This document shows, piece after piece, positions 16,614 to 25,922 of a DNA stretch of 64,000 nt. A program made the translations under genes and the position numbers. This DNA is from JADZAI01 sp047602465 (GTDB lineage: Bacteria; Pseudomonadota; Alphaproteobacteria; Micropepsales; Micropepsaceae). The notes below the pieces were generated by a model. It saw only the letters and a list, made by a program, of their open reading frames with translations, made no database searches and was not told the origin of the DNA. Each line of letters starts with the position of its first letter. Within the stretch, counting starts at the first letter, position 1. The DNA is taken from assembly GCA_047602465.1 (NCBI GenBank), contig JASGHF010000001.1, positions 1,178,001 through 1,242,000 on the forward strand. Direction: 5' to 3'.

Positions 16614-17917
16614 GGGCGTTCGCCAGCCGCGAGATAGGCCCGCGCCAGTTTCTTGCCCTCTTCCACCGCCGGCTGGTCCAGCGGGTCGACGCCCATCAGG
16701 CGCGCGGCGAGGATCGTCTCCAGCATGAAGTGCATGAAGAGGCCGCCCAGCGCGTATTCGTCATAGGCGGCGACGCCCATCGTCCGCACCGGACGCCCGC
16801 GCCGCGCCAGCGTCTCGGCCGTCGCGCGGGTCTGCGCCGCGACGAGATCGCCGAGCGCCTTGCCGCCGAGATACCCCGCGCCGATCTTCTCGGCGAAGGC
16901 CGCATCCGGCTTCGGCCCGCTCGCCTCCGCCGCCGCGCTCAGCACTGTGAAGGCGCGCACATTCGGTCCGTCGAGATAAAGCTGAAGCTGGCTGTGCTGA
17001 TCCACCGGCCCCAGCGCCGCGCTCGCCGCCTGGCCCTTGCCGTCCTTGCCGACGCTCTCGGCCCAGAGCTGACGCCACCACGCGCCGAACCGCTCAAAGC
17101 GGTCGCCATAGGGCATCATCACCAGCTCGCCGTAACCTGCATCCGCCGCCGCGATGGCGAGCGCCGCGCCATCGGCGACCTCGCTGTCACCGGCGAGAAT
17201 CCTGGTCCACACCGCTTCGGCGCCCTCGCGCAGCTTCACGGCATCGAGGCCGAACAGCAGCGCGGGCAGCACGCCCACCAGCGTCAGCACCGCATAGCGC
17301 CCACCGATATCCAGCGGATGCTCCAGCGTCGGCGCGCCGATGGCCTCGGCGAAGCGCCGCGCCGGGTTATCGGTCGGCTCGGTCAGCACCGCGAAATGGT
17401 GTTTGAGATATTTCTCGCCGCCCGCCGCCTTCAACGCCTCGGCGGCCGACAGCGCCTGCATCAGCGTCTCGCCCGTACCGCCGGATTTCGACACGACCAG
17501 AAACCGCGTCGTCTTCAGATCGAGGGTCGAGAGCGCGGCGCTCCACGTCGCGCCATCCAGATTGTCGAAGAAATGGATGCGCTTGCCCTCGAGCCGGTCG
17601 CCGACGCCCGGCGTGCGCCAGCCTTTCAGCTGGGCCACCGCCTGCGCGCCAAGGCTCGATCCGCCGGTCCCCAGAATGCAGAGATCGCTCGTGTCGTTCA
17701 GCAGGTGCTGAACCACCGGCCCGGCGGCCGCGATGTCGTCGCGGCGTCTGGAGATTTCATAAAGCGGCTGGCCGCCCGCCTTCGCGCTGTCGCGCAGCGC
17801 TGCGAGATGCGGCTCGAGGCTCGCGCGCTTCGCCTCGAAGGCGTCGCGGGTCAGGGCATGGCGGCCGGACTGCGCCGGAAAGGCGTGCCGGAGGTCGGCG
17901 GTATAGGGATGACTCAT
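16610..17917 (-). CDS. pgi: Glucose-6-phosphate isomerase
   Basis: 435 residues, shorter than the E. coli enzyme but within the range of compact bacterial Pgi. It interconverts glucose-6-phosphate and fructose-6-phosphate. Sugar-phosphate binding motifs LGTGGSSLGAQAV and SKSGGTGETL are present, with the catalytic region YGDRFERFGAWWRQLWAESVGK (in part) and GPVDQHSQLQLYLDGP. It is translationally coupled to mutL by ATGA and follows the M16 pair on the same strand after a hairpin. Confidence 0.96.
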   Translation of the reverse strand: MSHPYTADLRHAFPAQSGRHALTRDAFEAKRASLEPHLAALRDSAKAGGQPLYEISRRRDDIAAAGPVVQHLLNDTSDLCILGTGGSSLGAQAVAQLKGWRTPGVGDRLEGKRIHFFDNLDGATWSAALSTLDLKTTRFLVVSKSGGTGETLMQALSAAEALKAAGGEKYLKHHFAVLTEPTDNPARRFAEAIGAPTLEHPLDIGGRYAVLTLVGVLPALLFGLDAVKLREGAEAVWTRILAGDSEVADGAALAIAAADAGYGELVMMPYGDRFERFGAWWRQLWAESVGKDGKGQAASAALGPVDQHSQLQLYLDGPNVRAFTVLSAAAEASGPKPDAAFAEKIGAGYLGGKALGDLVAAQTRATAETLARRGRPVRTMGVAAYDEYALGGLFMHFMLETILAARLMGVDPLDQPAVEEGKKLARAYLAAGERP

Positions 17918-17940
17918 GCCGCCCAGTTTAGGGCCTCGGC

Positions 17941-17965
17941 CGCGAGGGGGAAACGCCCCCTCGCG
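17941..17965. other. Perfect hairpin between M16 pair and pgi
   Basis: Ten-base arms CGCGAGGGGG and CCCCCTCGCG with an AAACG loop lie in the 62-base gap between the M16 gene stop and the pgi start. No T-tract follows on the minus strand, so partial termination or mRNA processing is more likely than full termination. Confidence 0.5.
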
Positions 17966-17979
17966 GGCTTAAATCGCCC

Positions 17980-19314
17980 CTACGGCGTCGCCGTCACGCC
18001 TTCCGGCTTGCCGACGACCACGACATAGAGCTGGGCCGGGTCGAGCAGGCGCTTGGCGGCGGCGTTGACCTGATCCTTGGTCACCGCCTCGATCTCGGGA
18101 TTACGGGTGTTGATGTAATCCTTCGGGAAGCCGCTCAGGAAATAGCTGAGCAGGATGTTCGAGATCTTGGCGTTGGAATCGAAGCGCAGGGCGAACGAGC
18201 CGGTGAGATAGGCCTTGGCGTCGGCCAGTTCCTCATCCGTGATGCCCTCGTCGCGGAACTTCTGGATTTCCGCCTTCACGAGGCCCAGCGCTTCGCCCGC
18301 CGTCTTGTTGTCGGTCGCGAGGCCGCCATAGAAATATTCGGTCAGCCGCTCGGTCGCGAAGCCCGTGCCGACGCCATAGGTGAGGCCCCGCTTGGCGCGG
18401 ATTTCCTTCATCATGCGCGAGGCGAAGCCGCCGCCGCCGAGCGTGTAGTTCAGCACCTGCGCGGCGCGGAATTCCGGATCGGTGGCTTTCAGGCCCGGCG
18501 AGCCGAACTGGATGACGCTCTGCGGCACGTTCATCTCGACGATCTGCGTCTTGCCGGTGTTCTGCATGGTGATCTCGGCCGGATCGGCGAGACCGCGCGT
18601 CGCGGGCACGCTGGCGAACATCGTGTCGAGCAGCGGACCCAGTTCAGCGGCGGTGATATCGCCCACCACCACGACCTTCAGCTTGTCGCGGCCGAGGGCC
18701 TGACCCATGAAGGCCGCGATGTCGTCGCGGGTGATGCCGGAAACGGTTTCCACCGTGCCGCGCACCTTCAGGCCATAGGGATGGCCCGGGAAGGCGCCCG
18801 CCTGCCAGGTATTCCCGGCGACGGAGCTGGGGTCCTGATCGGCCTCCTGGATGCCGGCGACGATCTGCGCCTTCATCCGGTCGATCGCTTCCTGGTCGAA
18901 GCGCGGGGACGCGATCGCCAGGCGCATCAGCTCGAATGCGTCGGCCTTGTTGTCCGACAGCGTGGTGAGGCTGAGATAGAACGCGTCCTGGTCGGCGCTG
19001 CCGCCGAAGCTGAACGCCTTCTCTTCCAGCTTCTCGGCGAAGGCGGTGGAATCGAAATCCCCCGCGCCTTCGTTCATCAGCGTCGAGACGAGGAAAGCGA
19101 GGCCGGTCTTGCCTTCGGGGTCGATACGGCCGCCGCCGTCGAAGCCGGCGTCGAGCGAGATGATGGGAAGGCCATGCTCCTCCACCAGCCAGGCGGTGAT
19201 GCCGCCGGGCGAGGTGACTTCCTGCACCTCGATGGCGGCGGCGGGCGCGGCGAGCAGGAAAGCGCCGGCCAGAAACGCCGGGATCCCGGCAGCGATGCGG
19301 TTGAACAGCGTCAC
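17980..19314 (-). CDS. M16-family protein without zinc motif
   Basis: 444 residues with a signal peptide (hydrophobic about 8-27, cleavage near AAPAAA). It has the M16 fold (SLDAGFDGGGRIDPEGKTGLA, later GLTYGVGTGF) but the place of the HxxEH zinc motif reads FLVSTLMNEG, so it should be catalytically inert. M16 proteins of this type pair with an active partner, here the gene upstream, whose stop it overlaps by 4 bases (ATGA). It is a probable non-catalytic subunit of a periplasmic processing peptidase. Confidence 0.9.
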   Translation of the reverse strand: MTLFNRIAAGIPAFLAGAFLLAAPAAAIEVQEVTSPGGITAWLVEEHGLPIISLDAGFDGGGRIDPEGKTGLAFLVSTLMNEGAGDFDSTAFAEKLEEKAFSFGGSADQDAFYLSLTTLSDNKADAFELMRLAIASPRFDQEAIDRMKAQIVAGIQEADQDPSSVAGNTWQAGAFPGHPYGLKVRGTVETVSGITRDDIAAFMGQALGRDKLKVVVVGDITAAELGPLLDTMFASVPATRGLADPAEITMQNTGKTQIVEMNVPQSVIQFGSPGLKATDPEFRAAQVLNYTLGGGGFASRMMKEIRAKRGLTYGVGTGFATERLTEYFYGGLATDNKTAGEALGLVKAEIQKFRDEGITDEELADAKAYLTGSFALRFDSNAKISNILLSYFLSGFPKDYINTRNPEIEAVTKDQVNAAAKRLLDPAQLYVVVVGKPEGVTATP

Positions 19315-20693
19315 GGCGTCACCTCCGTCGGCGGGGTGGCAGGTGCGGCGTCGCCGCCCTTGCCTTCCGGCTCCAGCGTGCCGGTGACGCTGCGCTTCAT
19401 CTGCAGATATTTCGCGGCCACGGCCTTCACCTGATCGATGGTGACGGCGTTGATGCGCTCCGGCCAGGCGTCGAGGTCTTCCACGGTCAGGCCATAGGTC
19501 AGGCCTTCGCCGTAATAATTGGCCAGCCCTTCGACATTGTCCTTGGCGTAGATCTCGTTCGCCAGCATCACCGTCTTGGCGCGCGCCATCTCGGCCTCGG
19601 TCGGGCCTTCAGCGATGAACTTGGCGATCTCGGCGTCGATCGCCGTCTCGACATCCTTCAGCGACTCGCCATCCGACGGCTGCGCATAGACGCCAAGCAT
19701 GCGGTCGTCGATGCCGTCGCCGTCATACCAGGTCTGGATCGAGCTCACGATCTTGTCGCGCTTCACCAGCGCCAGGCCAAGGCGCGAGGTGTCGCCCTTG
19801 CCGCCCAGAATGTAGCTCATCAGGGCCAGCGCATAGGCCTCGCCGTCTTTCGCGGAGGTATAGCTCGGGGCGAGATAAAGCCGCACGAAGGTCGGCACGC
19901 CCACCTGAGGATGCTTCATCTCGACGCGGCGCGCCGCGATCGGCTCCGGTTCCTTCGGGCGCACGCGCGGGGCCAGCTCGCGCGGCTTCATCGGCGCGTA
20001 GTATTTGTCGGCCAGCTCCTTCACCCTGGCGACGGTCACGTCGCCCGCGACCACCAGGATCGCGTTGTTGGGGCCGTAATTCGCCTTGTAGAAGGCCTGC
20101 GCCTCCTCGAGCGTCAGCCCCTCGATCTCGCTGCGCCAGCCGATGACGGGAATGCCATAGGGGTGCGCGGTGTAGAGCGCGGCGTACAACTGCTCCCAGA
20201 ACAGCCCGTCCGGGTTGTTGTCGGTGCGGGTGTTGCGCTCCTCCAGGATGACGTTGCGCTCCGACGGCACGGTCTGGTCGGAGATGATCAGGTTCTCCAT
20301 CCGGTCGCTGTCGAGCTGCATCGCCAGCTCCAGCCGGTCGGCGGCGATGCGCTCGAAATAGACCGTGCGGTCGTAGGAGGTGGTGGCGTTGTTGTCGCCG
20401 CCATTGCGGGAAAGGATCGCGTCGAACTGCTGGTCCGGCACTTTGGGCGTGCCGCGGAACATCAGATGCTCGAAGAAATGGGCGATGCCGCCGGCATCGC
20501 GCGGATCGTCGGCGCTGCCGGTCTTGAACCAGACCTGGTGGGTGACGACCGGGGCGCGGTGATCGGGGATCACCACGACCTGCATGCCGTTATCCAGTTT
20601 GAATGTGTGCGCCTTGAACGATTCCTCGTCGGCATGGGCCGGCATCGCGAACGATGCGGCGGCGAGAAGCAGAGCAGCTTTCAGTAACTTCAC
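19311..20693 (-). CDS. M16-family zinc peptidase, catalytic
   Basis: 460 residues from the GTG at 20693, chosen because AAGGA lies 7 bases upstream and this start gives a clean signal peptide (VKLLKAALLLAAASFAMPAHA, in part). The inverted zinc motif H72-F-F-E-H76 and the third ligand Glu about 75 residues later (ERNVILEE) are intact. The in-frame GTG at 20744 would add 17 residues before the signal. It probably forms a heterodimer with the downstream inactive M16 protein; the substrate is unknown. Confidence 0.92.
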   Translation of the reverse strand: MKLLKAALLLAAASFAMPAHADEESFKAHTFKLDNGMQVVVIPDHRAPVVTHQVWFKTGSADDPRDAGGIAHFFEHLMFRGTPKVPDQQFDAILSRNGGDNNATTSYDRTVYFERIAADRLELAMQLDSDRMENLIISDQTVPSERNVILEERNTRTDNNPDGLFWEQLYAALYTAHPYGIPVIGWRSEIEGLTLEEAQAFYKANYGPNNAILVVAGDVTVARVKELADKYYAPMKPRELAPRVRPKEPEPIAARRVEMKHPQVGVPTFVRLYLAPSYTSAKDGEAYALALMSYILGGKGDTSRLGLALVKRDKIVSSIQTWYDGDGIDDRMLGVYAQPSDGESLKDVETAIDAEIAKFIAEGPTEAEMARAKTVMLANEIYAKDNVEGLANYYGEGLTYGLTVEDLDAWPERINAVTIDQVKAVAAKYLQMKRSVTGTLEPEGKGGDAAPATPPTEVTP

Positions 20694-20824
20694 GGGGCCG
20701 TCCTTGCGCACCAGATGGGCGTCTTCAATGAAACGCCGCAGCACGAGGCTGCGGCGCCTGCATCCCAGGATACTGGCAATGTTCGCGCGTCACCGCGCTT
20801 CACGATTGCGACAGTTAATCGCGC

Positions 20825-21169
20825 CTACTGACCGGGCGGGCGGCTGGTGTCGAGAACGCGGCCGTTCTGGTCGGTCGTGGGGGCGGCTTCGGGGGCTGCG
20901 GCGGCGTTCTCGCCGGCGGTCGCCAGCGCCTGCGCGGCGACCGAGGCGGCGTTCACGTCGGATGGGCCGGTCGCGCCGGGCTGCGGCGCGCGCAGTTCCA
21001 TATCGGGCGGCATGGCGAGCGGACGGCGCGGGGCGACCGCGTATTCGTCAGGCGAGGACTTCTCGATGCCCAGCGCGTCGCTCATGGTCTCGCATCCCGC
21101 GAGGCCGAAGCCCGCCGCCAGGACGCCGGCGATCGCCGCGATGCGGGCCGTCTTGAATGCCTTGCGCAT
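20825..21169 (-). CDS. DUF3035-type lipoprotein
   Basis: 114 residues. A lipoprotein signal with lipobox LAGC (Cys at about residue 26) is followed by SSPDEYAVAPRRPLAMPPDMELRAPQP, the hallmark of DUF3035 proteins, small conserved alphaproteobacterial lipoproteins of unknown role. The gene starts 3 bases after lspA, which makes the signal peptidase that processes lipoproteins, and precedes the M16 pair. Confidence 0.85.
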   Translation of the reverse strand: MRKAFKTARIAAIAGVLAAGFGLAGCETMSDALGIEKSSPDEYAVAPRRPLAMPPDMELRAPQPGATGPSDVNAASVAAQALATAGENAAAAPEAAPTTDQNGRVLDTSRPPGQ

Positions 21170-21172
21170 AAC

Positions 21173-21694
21173 CTACCCTTTTGCCTCGGTGCCGCCTGCA
21201 GCGCGGCCCATGAATACTGCGTCGACCAGAATGGCGCCGACGCCCAGCACGATCGCCGCGTCCGCCACGTTGAAGACATACCAAGAATAGCCGAAACCGT
21301 GGAAATGGAAAAAGTCCACGACCGCCCCGTAGAGGAACCGGTCGATCACGTTTCCTATCGCTCCGCCAATAACGAGACCCAGCCCCGCCGCCAGCCAGCG
21401 CCCGTCGGCCCGAACCAACCACCAGGTCAGGATGAGCGCCATCAGGATCGAGAACCCGATCAGCAGGTATTTCTCATTGGCCGAATCCGCCGGGAACAGG
21501 CCGTAGGAGATGCCCTCGTTCCACACCATGGTCAGGTTGAAGAAAGGAGTGACCTCTATGGGCAGGCAGGCCGGACAGTTGATGAAGCCCAGCCCGTACA
21601 GCGCCCAGTTCTTCGACGCCTGGTCGGCCACCAGCACGATCAGCGCCAGCAGCAGGCCGAATACGAGAAATCTGCGGCTCTGCGCCACGCTCAT
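21173..21694 (-). CDS. lspA: Lipoprotein signal peptidase II
   Basis: 173 residues from the ATG at 21694, which overlaps the ileS stop by 4 bases. It is an aspartic protease of the inner membrane that cleaves prolipoprotein signals. Four membrane segments are visible, and the two catalytic Asp residues lie in GNVIDRF and FNVADAAI. The longer open frame upstream lies inside ileS and is not supported. Confidence 0.96.
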   Translation of the reverse strand: MSVAQSRRFLVFGLLLALIVLVADQASKNWALYGLGFINCPACLPIEVTPFFNLTMVWNEGISYGLFPADSANEKYLLIGFSILMALILTWWLVRADGRWLAAGLGLVIGGAIGNVIDRFLYGAVVDFFHFHGFGYSWYVFNVADAAIVLGVGAILVDAVFMGRAAGGTEAKG

Positions 21695-24612
21695 GCTGCG
21701 GCGCCCTGCGGGGGAACGCCCAGTTCCCTCACCGCGCCCGCGCAGCGGTGGCAGAGTTCCGGGTGATCGGCTTCCGACCCCACCTCTTCCAGCACCATCC
21801 AGCAGCGGCCGCATTTGGCCCCCGTCGCCTTGGCGAACACGACGCCCGCCCCGACGATCTCGTCGAGCAGGAAGGCGCCCTCCGGCGCCGCGCCGGTCGC
21901 CACCGACGCAGCCGAGGTGATCGCGATCTCGGCGAGGTCCAGCCCGTCGAACAGCCGCGCATCGGCGCCGTCGGCGACGAACAGCGTCGGCGCGGCCTCA
22001 AGGCTCGCGCCGATCGTCTTGTCGCGGCGGGCGATCTCCAGCGCGCCGGTGACGACACGGCGCAGGTCGCGGATGCGGTCCCATTTGGCGGCCAGCGTCT
22101 CGTTCTCGGCCGTGCCGGGCGAGGTCCAGAAGGTGCGCAGATGCACGCTGTCGCTCTCGCTGGGGAAGCGGGTCAGCCACACCTCTTCCGTCGTGAACGG
22201 AATGATCGGGGCGAGCCAGGTGACGAGCGCATGGAACACCATGTCCATCACCGTGCGCGTGGCCCGGCGGCGCAGGCTCGACGGCGCATCGCAATAGAGC
22301 GCGTCCTTGCGGATGTCGAAATAGAACGCCGAGAGATCGTTCACTGCGAACAGATTCACCGCGCGGAAGACGCGGATGAAATCATAGCTCGCAAAGCCCG
22401 CGCGCATCTCCGCTTCGGTCTTCGAGAGGAGATGGAGCATATAGCGCTCCAGCTCCGGCAGCTCGTCCACCGGCACCGCTTCGGCCTCGCTGTAACCGTC
22501 CAGCGCGCCCAGCAGATAGCGCAGCGTGTTGCGGAGCTTGCGATAGGATTCCGACGTCGCGCTCAGGATCGATTTATCCAGCGGCGGGTCCATGCCGTAA
22601 TCGACGCTGGAGACCCACAGGCGCAGGATGTCGGCGCCCTGCTCGTTCGCGACATCCACCGGCGAGATCGTGTTGCCGAGCGACTTCGACATCTTCATGC
22701 CCTTGCCGTCGACGATGAAGCCGTGCGTCGCCACCGCGCGATAGGGCGCACGCCCGCGCGTGGCGCAGCTCTCCAGCAGCGAGGACTGGAACCAGCCGCG
22801 ATGCTGGTCAGAGCCTTCCAGATACAGATCCGCAGGCCACGATTGCGTCCAGTCCGGCTTCACCGGCTCTTCCAGCACGAAGGCGTGGGTGGAGCCTGAA
22901 TCGAACCAGACATCCAGGATGTCCATCACCTGCTCGTAGTCGGCGGCGTCGTAGCCGCTGCCGAGGAAAGCGCTCGCATCCTGCACATACCAGGCGTCCG
23001 CGCCGTCCTTCTGAAACGCCGCGACGATGCGGTCGTTCACCGCCTTGTCGTTCAGCAACTCGCCCGTCCCGCGATGGACGAACAGCGCCATCGGCACGCC
23101 CCAGGCGCGCTGGCGCGACAGCACCCAGTCGGGCCGCGTCTCGATCATCGCACGCAGGCGGTTGCGCCCGGTCGCGGGGTAGAACGCCGTCTCGTCGATC
23201 GCCGCCAGCGCCCGCTGGCGCAGCGTCCTGGCCGCGCTCTCGCCGTCCAGCGTGAACGGCCGGTCCATCGCCGCGAACCATTGCGGCGTGTTGCGGAAGA
23301 TGATCGGCGCGCGGCTGCGCCAGGAATGCGGATAGGAATGCGTCATGCGGGCCTTGGCCAGCAGCGCCCCCCTTTCGTCCAGCTTCGCCATCACCGCGCC
23401 GTTGGCCGGGCCGTCCTTGCCGTCATCCTTCAGGATGGTGAGCCCTGCGAACAGCGGCACGTGCGGCAGATACTCGCCCGCAGGCCCCACCGTGTCGGGG
23501 ATATCCTTCGACGACAGGCCCGAGGCCAGCCACACGACATAGTCGTCCGCGCCATGGCCGGGCGCGGTATGCACGAAGCCCGTGCCGGTATCGTCGGTGA
23601 CATGCTCGCCGCTCAGCAGCTTCACGTCGAAATCGTAGCCCTCGCCCCGGAACGGATGCGCCGCGACGACGCCGGCCAGCGACGGCGCATCGCCCGTGCG
23701 GGTCAGCGTCACGGCCGCCGCTTTCGCCACGTCGTCCGCCAGCTTGTCGGCCAGCACCAGCACCTCGTCCGTGCCTTCGACGGCATAGAGGCCATAGGCG
23801 ATCGACGGCGAGAACGAGATCGCGCGGTTGGCGGGGATGGTCCAGGGCGTCGTCGTCCAGATGACGATCTTCGCGCCTTTCAGCGCATCGGGTCCGCTCA
23901 CCACCGGGAACTTCACCCAGATCTGGGGCGAGTTCTTGTCGTGATACTCGATCTCCGCTTCGGCCAGCGCCGTGCGCTCCACCGGCGACCACATCACGGG
24001 CTTGGAGCCGCGATAGAGAAGGCCGTTCTGAACCACACGGAACAGCTCGCTCACGATGCGCGCCTCGGCGCGGAAATCCATCGTCGTGTACGGCTCGTCC
24101 CATTCGCCCGTGCCGCCCAGGCGCTTGAACTCCTCGCGCTGCACGCCCAGCCAGTGCGAAGCGAAGGCGCGGCACTCGGCGCGGAATTCGGCCACCGGAA
24201 TGGCGTCCTTGTTCTGGCCCTTGGCGCGATACTGTTCCTCGACCTTCCACTCGATGGGAAGGCCATGGCAGTCCCAGCCATGCACGTAGGGCGCGTTCCG
24301 GCCCAGCATGTTCTGCGAGCGCGAGACGAAATCCTTCAGGATCTTGTTGAACGCGGTGCCCAGATGGATGTGGCCGTTGGCGTAAGGCGGGCCGTCATGC
24401 TGCACGAACAGCGGACGGTCCTTCGCCGCCGCGCGCTGGCGCTTGTAGAGGCCGGTCGCCTGCCAGCGCTTCAGCCATTCCGGCTCGGCCTTGGGCAGGC
24501 CCGCCTTCATCGGGAACGCGGTCCTGGGCAGGAAGACCGAGTCCTTGTAGACGCCCCCTTTGTTTTCAGGCGACTTCTTCTCGGGTTTGGCGGGGGTATT
24601 CGTGTCGGTCAT
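21691..24612 (-). CDS. ileS: Isoleucyl-tRNA synthetase
   Basis: 973 residues, a class I synthetase charging tRNA-Ile. The HIGH-type motif is seen as GHIHLGTAFNKIL near residue 75, the editing domain follows (TTPWTIPANRAISF; the GTGFVHTAPGHGADDY segment), and KMSKSLGN carries the KMSKS loop. A C-terminal zinc-finger pair CGRCW...CHRC is present. The gene heads the ileS-lspA-DUF3035-M16-M16 series. No T-box or leader element is visible upstream. Confidence 0.98.
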   Translation of the reverse strand: MTDTNTPAKPEKKSPENKGGVYKDSVFLPRTAFPMKAGLPKAEPEWLKRWQATGLYKRQRAAAKDRPLFVQHDGPPYANGHIHLGTAFNKILKDFVSRSQNMLGRNAPYVHGWDCHGLPIEWKVEEQYRAKGQNKDAIPVAEFRAECRAFASHWLGVQREEFKRLGGTGEWDEPYTTMDFRAEARIVSELFRVVQNGLLYRGSKPVMWSPVERTALAEAEIEYHDKNSPQIWVKFPVVSGPDALKGAKIVIWTTTPWTIPANRAISFSPSIAYGLYAVEGTDEVLVLADKLADDVAKAAAVTLTRTGDAPSLAGVVAAHPFRGEGYDFDVKLLSGEHVTDDTGTGFVHTAPGHGADDYVVWLASGLSSKDIPDTVGPAGEYLPHVPLFAGLTILKDDGKDGPANGAVMAKLDERGALLAKARMTHSYPHSWRSRAPIIFRNTPQWFAAMDRPFTLDGESAARTLRQRALAAIDETAFYPATGRNRLRAMIETRPDWVLSRQRAWGVPMALFVHRGTGELLNDKAVNDRIVAAFQKDGADAWYVQDASAFLGSGYDAADYEQVMDILDVWFDSGSTHAFVLEEPVKPDWTQSWPADLYLEGSDQHRGWFQSSLLESCATRGRAPYRAVATHGFIVDGKGMKMSKSLGNTISPVDVANEQGADILRLWVSSVDYGMDPPLDKSILSATSESYRKLRNTLRYLLGALDGYSEAEAVPVDELPELERYMLHLLSKTEAEMRAGFASYDFIRVFRAVNLFAVNDLSAFYFDIRKDALYCDAPSSLRRRATRTVMDMVFHALVTWLAPIIPFTTEEVWLTRFPSESDSVHLRTFWTSPGTAENETLAAKWDRIRDLRRVVTGALEIARRDKTIGASLEAAPTLFVADGADARLFDGLDLAEIAITSAASVATGAAPEGAFLLDEIVGAGVVFAKATGAKCGRCWMVLEEVGSEADHPELCHRCAGAVRELGVPPQGAAA

Positions 24613-24880
24613 GGGTGTCGCGGCCCTGATCTGGGGCCTTCCCTTGTCTGATGGAGTGCGGGCGGTGTCGCTCTGATCCCGGCGCGCCTAAAGCGCTGCC
24701 GGGTCCGTAATTCGTATCGTGCGCCGGACCGCTGTCATGGGGCCGCTTCTACCAGCGCCGATTCCGCAGAGTCGAGCGGTTTTCGAGGGCTTCGGCCGCC
24801 GCGCCTCCCCCAAATGGCGGGGTTGCGGCGCCCCGCCCCGCCCCGCACGCTCACGCCGTCCGCTCGGGGAAGGACGGTTT

Positions 24881-25774
24881 ATGCGCGCGTTTTTTCTGTC
24901 TCTTGTGCTTCTTTTCGCGGCCGTTCCGGGTGCGCGCGCCCAGGGCGCCGATCCGAACGACGCGCTCCGCCGCTATGTGAACGGCTCCTGGCAGATCGTG
25001 TTCCGCGAGGACGTCAAAGGCGGCGCCGGCGATATCACCTCCGTCGGCACCATCATCACCATCACGCTGCGCTATGACGGCACCCGCACGATCACGCAGG
25101 ATGTCCAGACCAATAACGAGCCGCCCATCCGCGCCGCCGAGGTCAACGATTTCTACCGCGTCGAGGAGATCGACGGCACCAGCTTCACCCTCACCGCCTG
25201 GAAAGAGGGCGAGGCGCCGCAGACCTCGCGCCGCAAGCGCACCGGCGCCGACACCATGGCGACCGAAGGCAGCGACGCGGTCTATCAGCGCGTCCCCAAC
25301 ATGCAGCAGCCCGACCCCGGCGCCCTGCCGCCCCAGCCCGTGCCGCCGGGCGGCGCCCCGGCCGCACCGCCGCCACAGGCCGCCGCGCCCACGCCCGATC
25401 CCGCCGCCCCCGTGACGGACCCCGATCCTCGCCCCGCCGTTCCCGGCGTCGGCACGATGGGCGATGCCCAGGCGCGCGATTTCATGGTCGGCGTCTGGAC
25501 CGCCACCGTCGTCCAGAGCGGCGCAAGCATCGACTCCCGGATCGAATACCGCGCCAGCGGCGAGGTCGTGGGCAAGCAGACCGTCACCCGCAACGGCAAG
25601 ACGCAGACCTATGATTTCACGGGCGCCTACACGGCCGTCGCGACCGGCGGCGACAGCTTCCGCCTCACCTTCTTCATGGCCGGGCAACAGCCGATCTCCA
25701 CGGAGCTGCAGGTGATCGACCAGAACACGCTCTACAACCAGCCCGAGAACTATCAGACCAAGCGCGTTCAATAA
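24881..25774 (+). CDS. Secreted protein with duplicated domain
   Basis: 297 residues from the ATG at 24881 (GGGGAAGGA upstream). Signal peptide cleaved near ARAQG (about residue 22). Two similar beta-rich domains follow: about 28-135 (GSWQIVFRED, VEEIDGTSFTLTAW) and about 195-297 (GVWTATVVQSG, AVATGGDSFRLTFF), joined by a Pro/Ala-rich linker of about 55 residues. Both begin with a G-x-W strand and end near VYQRV/LYNQP, suggesting internal duplication of a lipocalin-like module. I do not recognise a named family. It is probably periplasmic. The gene interrupts the conserved ribF-ileS series. Confidence 0.7.
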   Translation: MRAFFLSLVLLFAAVPGARAQGADPNDALRRYVNGSWQIVFREDVKGGAGDITSVGTIITITLRYDGTRTITQDVQTNNEPPIRAAEVNDFYRVEEIDGTSFTLTAWKEGEAPQTSRRKRTGADTMATEGSDAVYQRVPNMQQPDPGALPPQPVPPGGAPAAPPPQAAAPTPDPAAPVTDPDPRPAVPGVGTMGDAQARDFMVGVWTATVVQSGASIDSRIEYRASGEVVGKQTVTRNGKTQTYDFTGAYTAVATGGDSFRLTFFMAGQQPISTELQVIDQNTLYNQPENYQTKRVQ

Positions 25775-25915
25775 TGCGTCCTTCGAGACGGGCGCTTTGC
25801 GCCCTCCTCAGGATGAGGAATAGGGGTACTGCTGCATCAAGGTGAGGAACGGGATCGCCCGGACTTTTCCTCATCCTGAGGAGCGATGCGTGAGCATCGC
25901 GTCACGAAGGACGCA
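25775..25915. repeat. Dispersed palindromic element, family A copy 2
   Basis: Same ends as the copy at 14647-14758: TGCGTCCTTCG (25775-25785) and CGAAGGACGCA (25905-25915), with CCTCCTCAGGATGAGG and CCTCATCCTGAGG inside. Internal hairpins GGGCGC-TTT-GCGCCC and GCGATGC-GTGA-GCATCGC differ from copy 1. It begins directly after a TAA stop and ends 7 bases before the stop of convergent ribF. Confidence 0.85.
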
Positions 25916-25922
25916 CCCCGCC

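Noticed and set aside
17980..20693. Loss of HxxEH in one M16 protein taken as gene decay
   Set aside because: Paired active and inactive M16 genes are a known arrangement, and the inactive partner is otherwise complete and translationally coupled.
24613..24880. Leader RNA or T-box upstream of ileS
   Set aside because: The 268-base gap shows GC-rich sequence without the conserved T-box bases or a terminator-antiterminator pair; no riboswitch could be supported.
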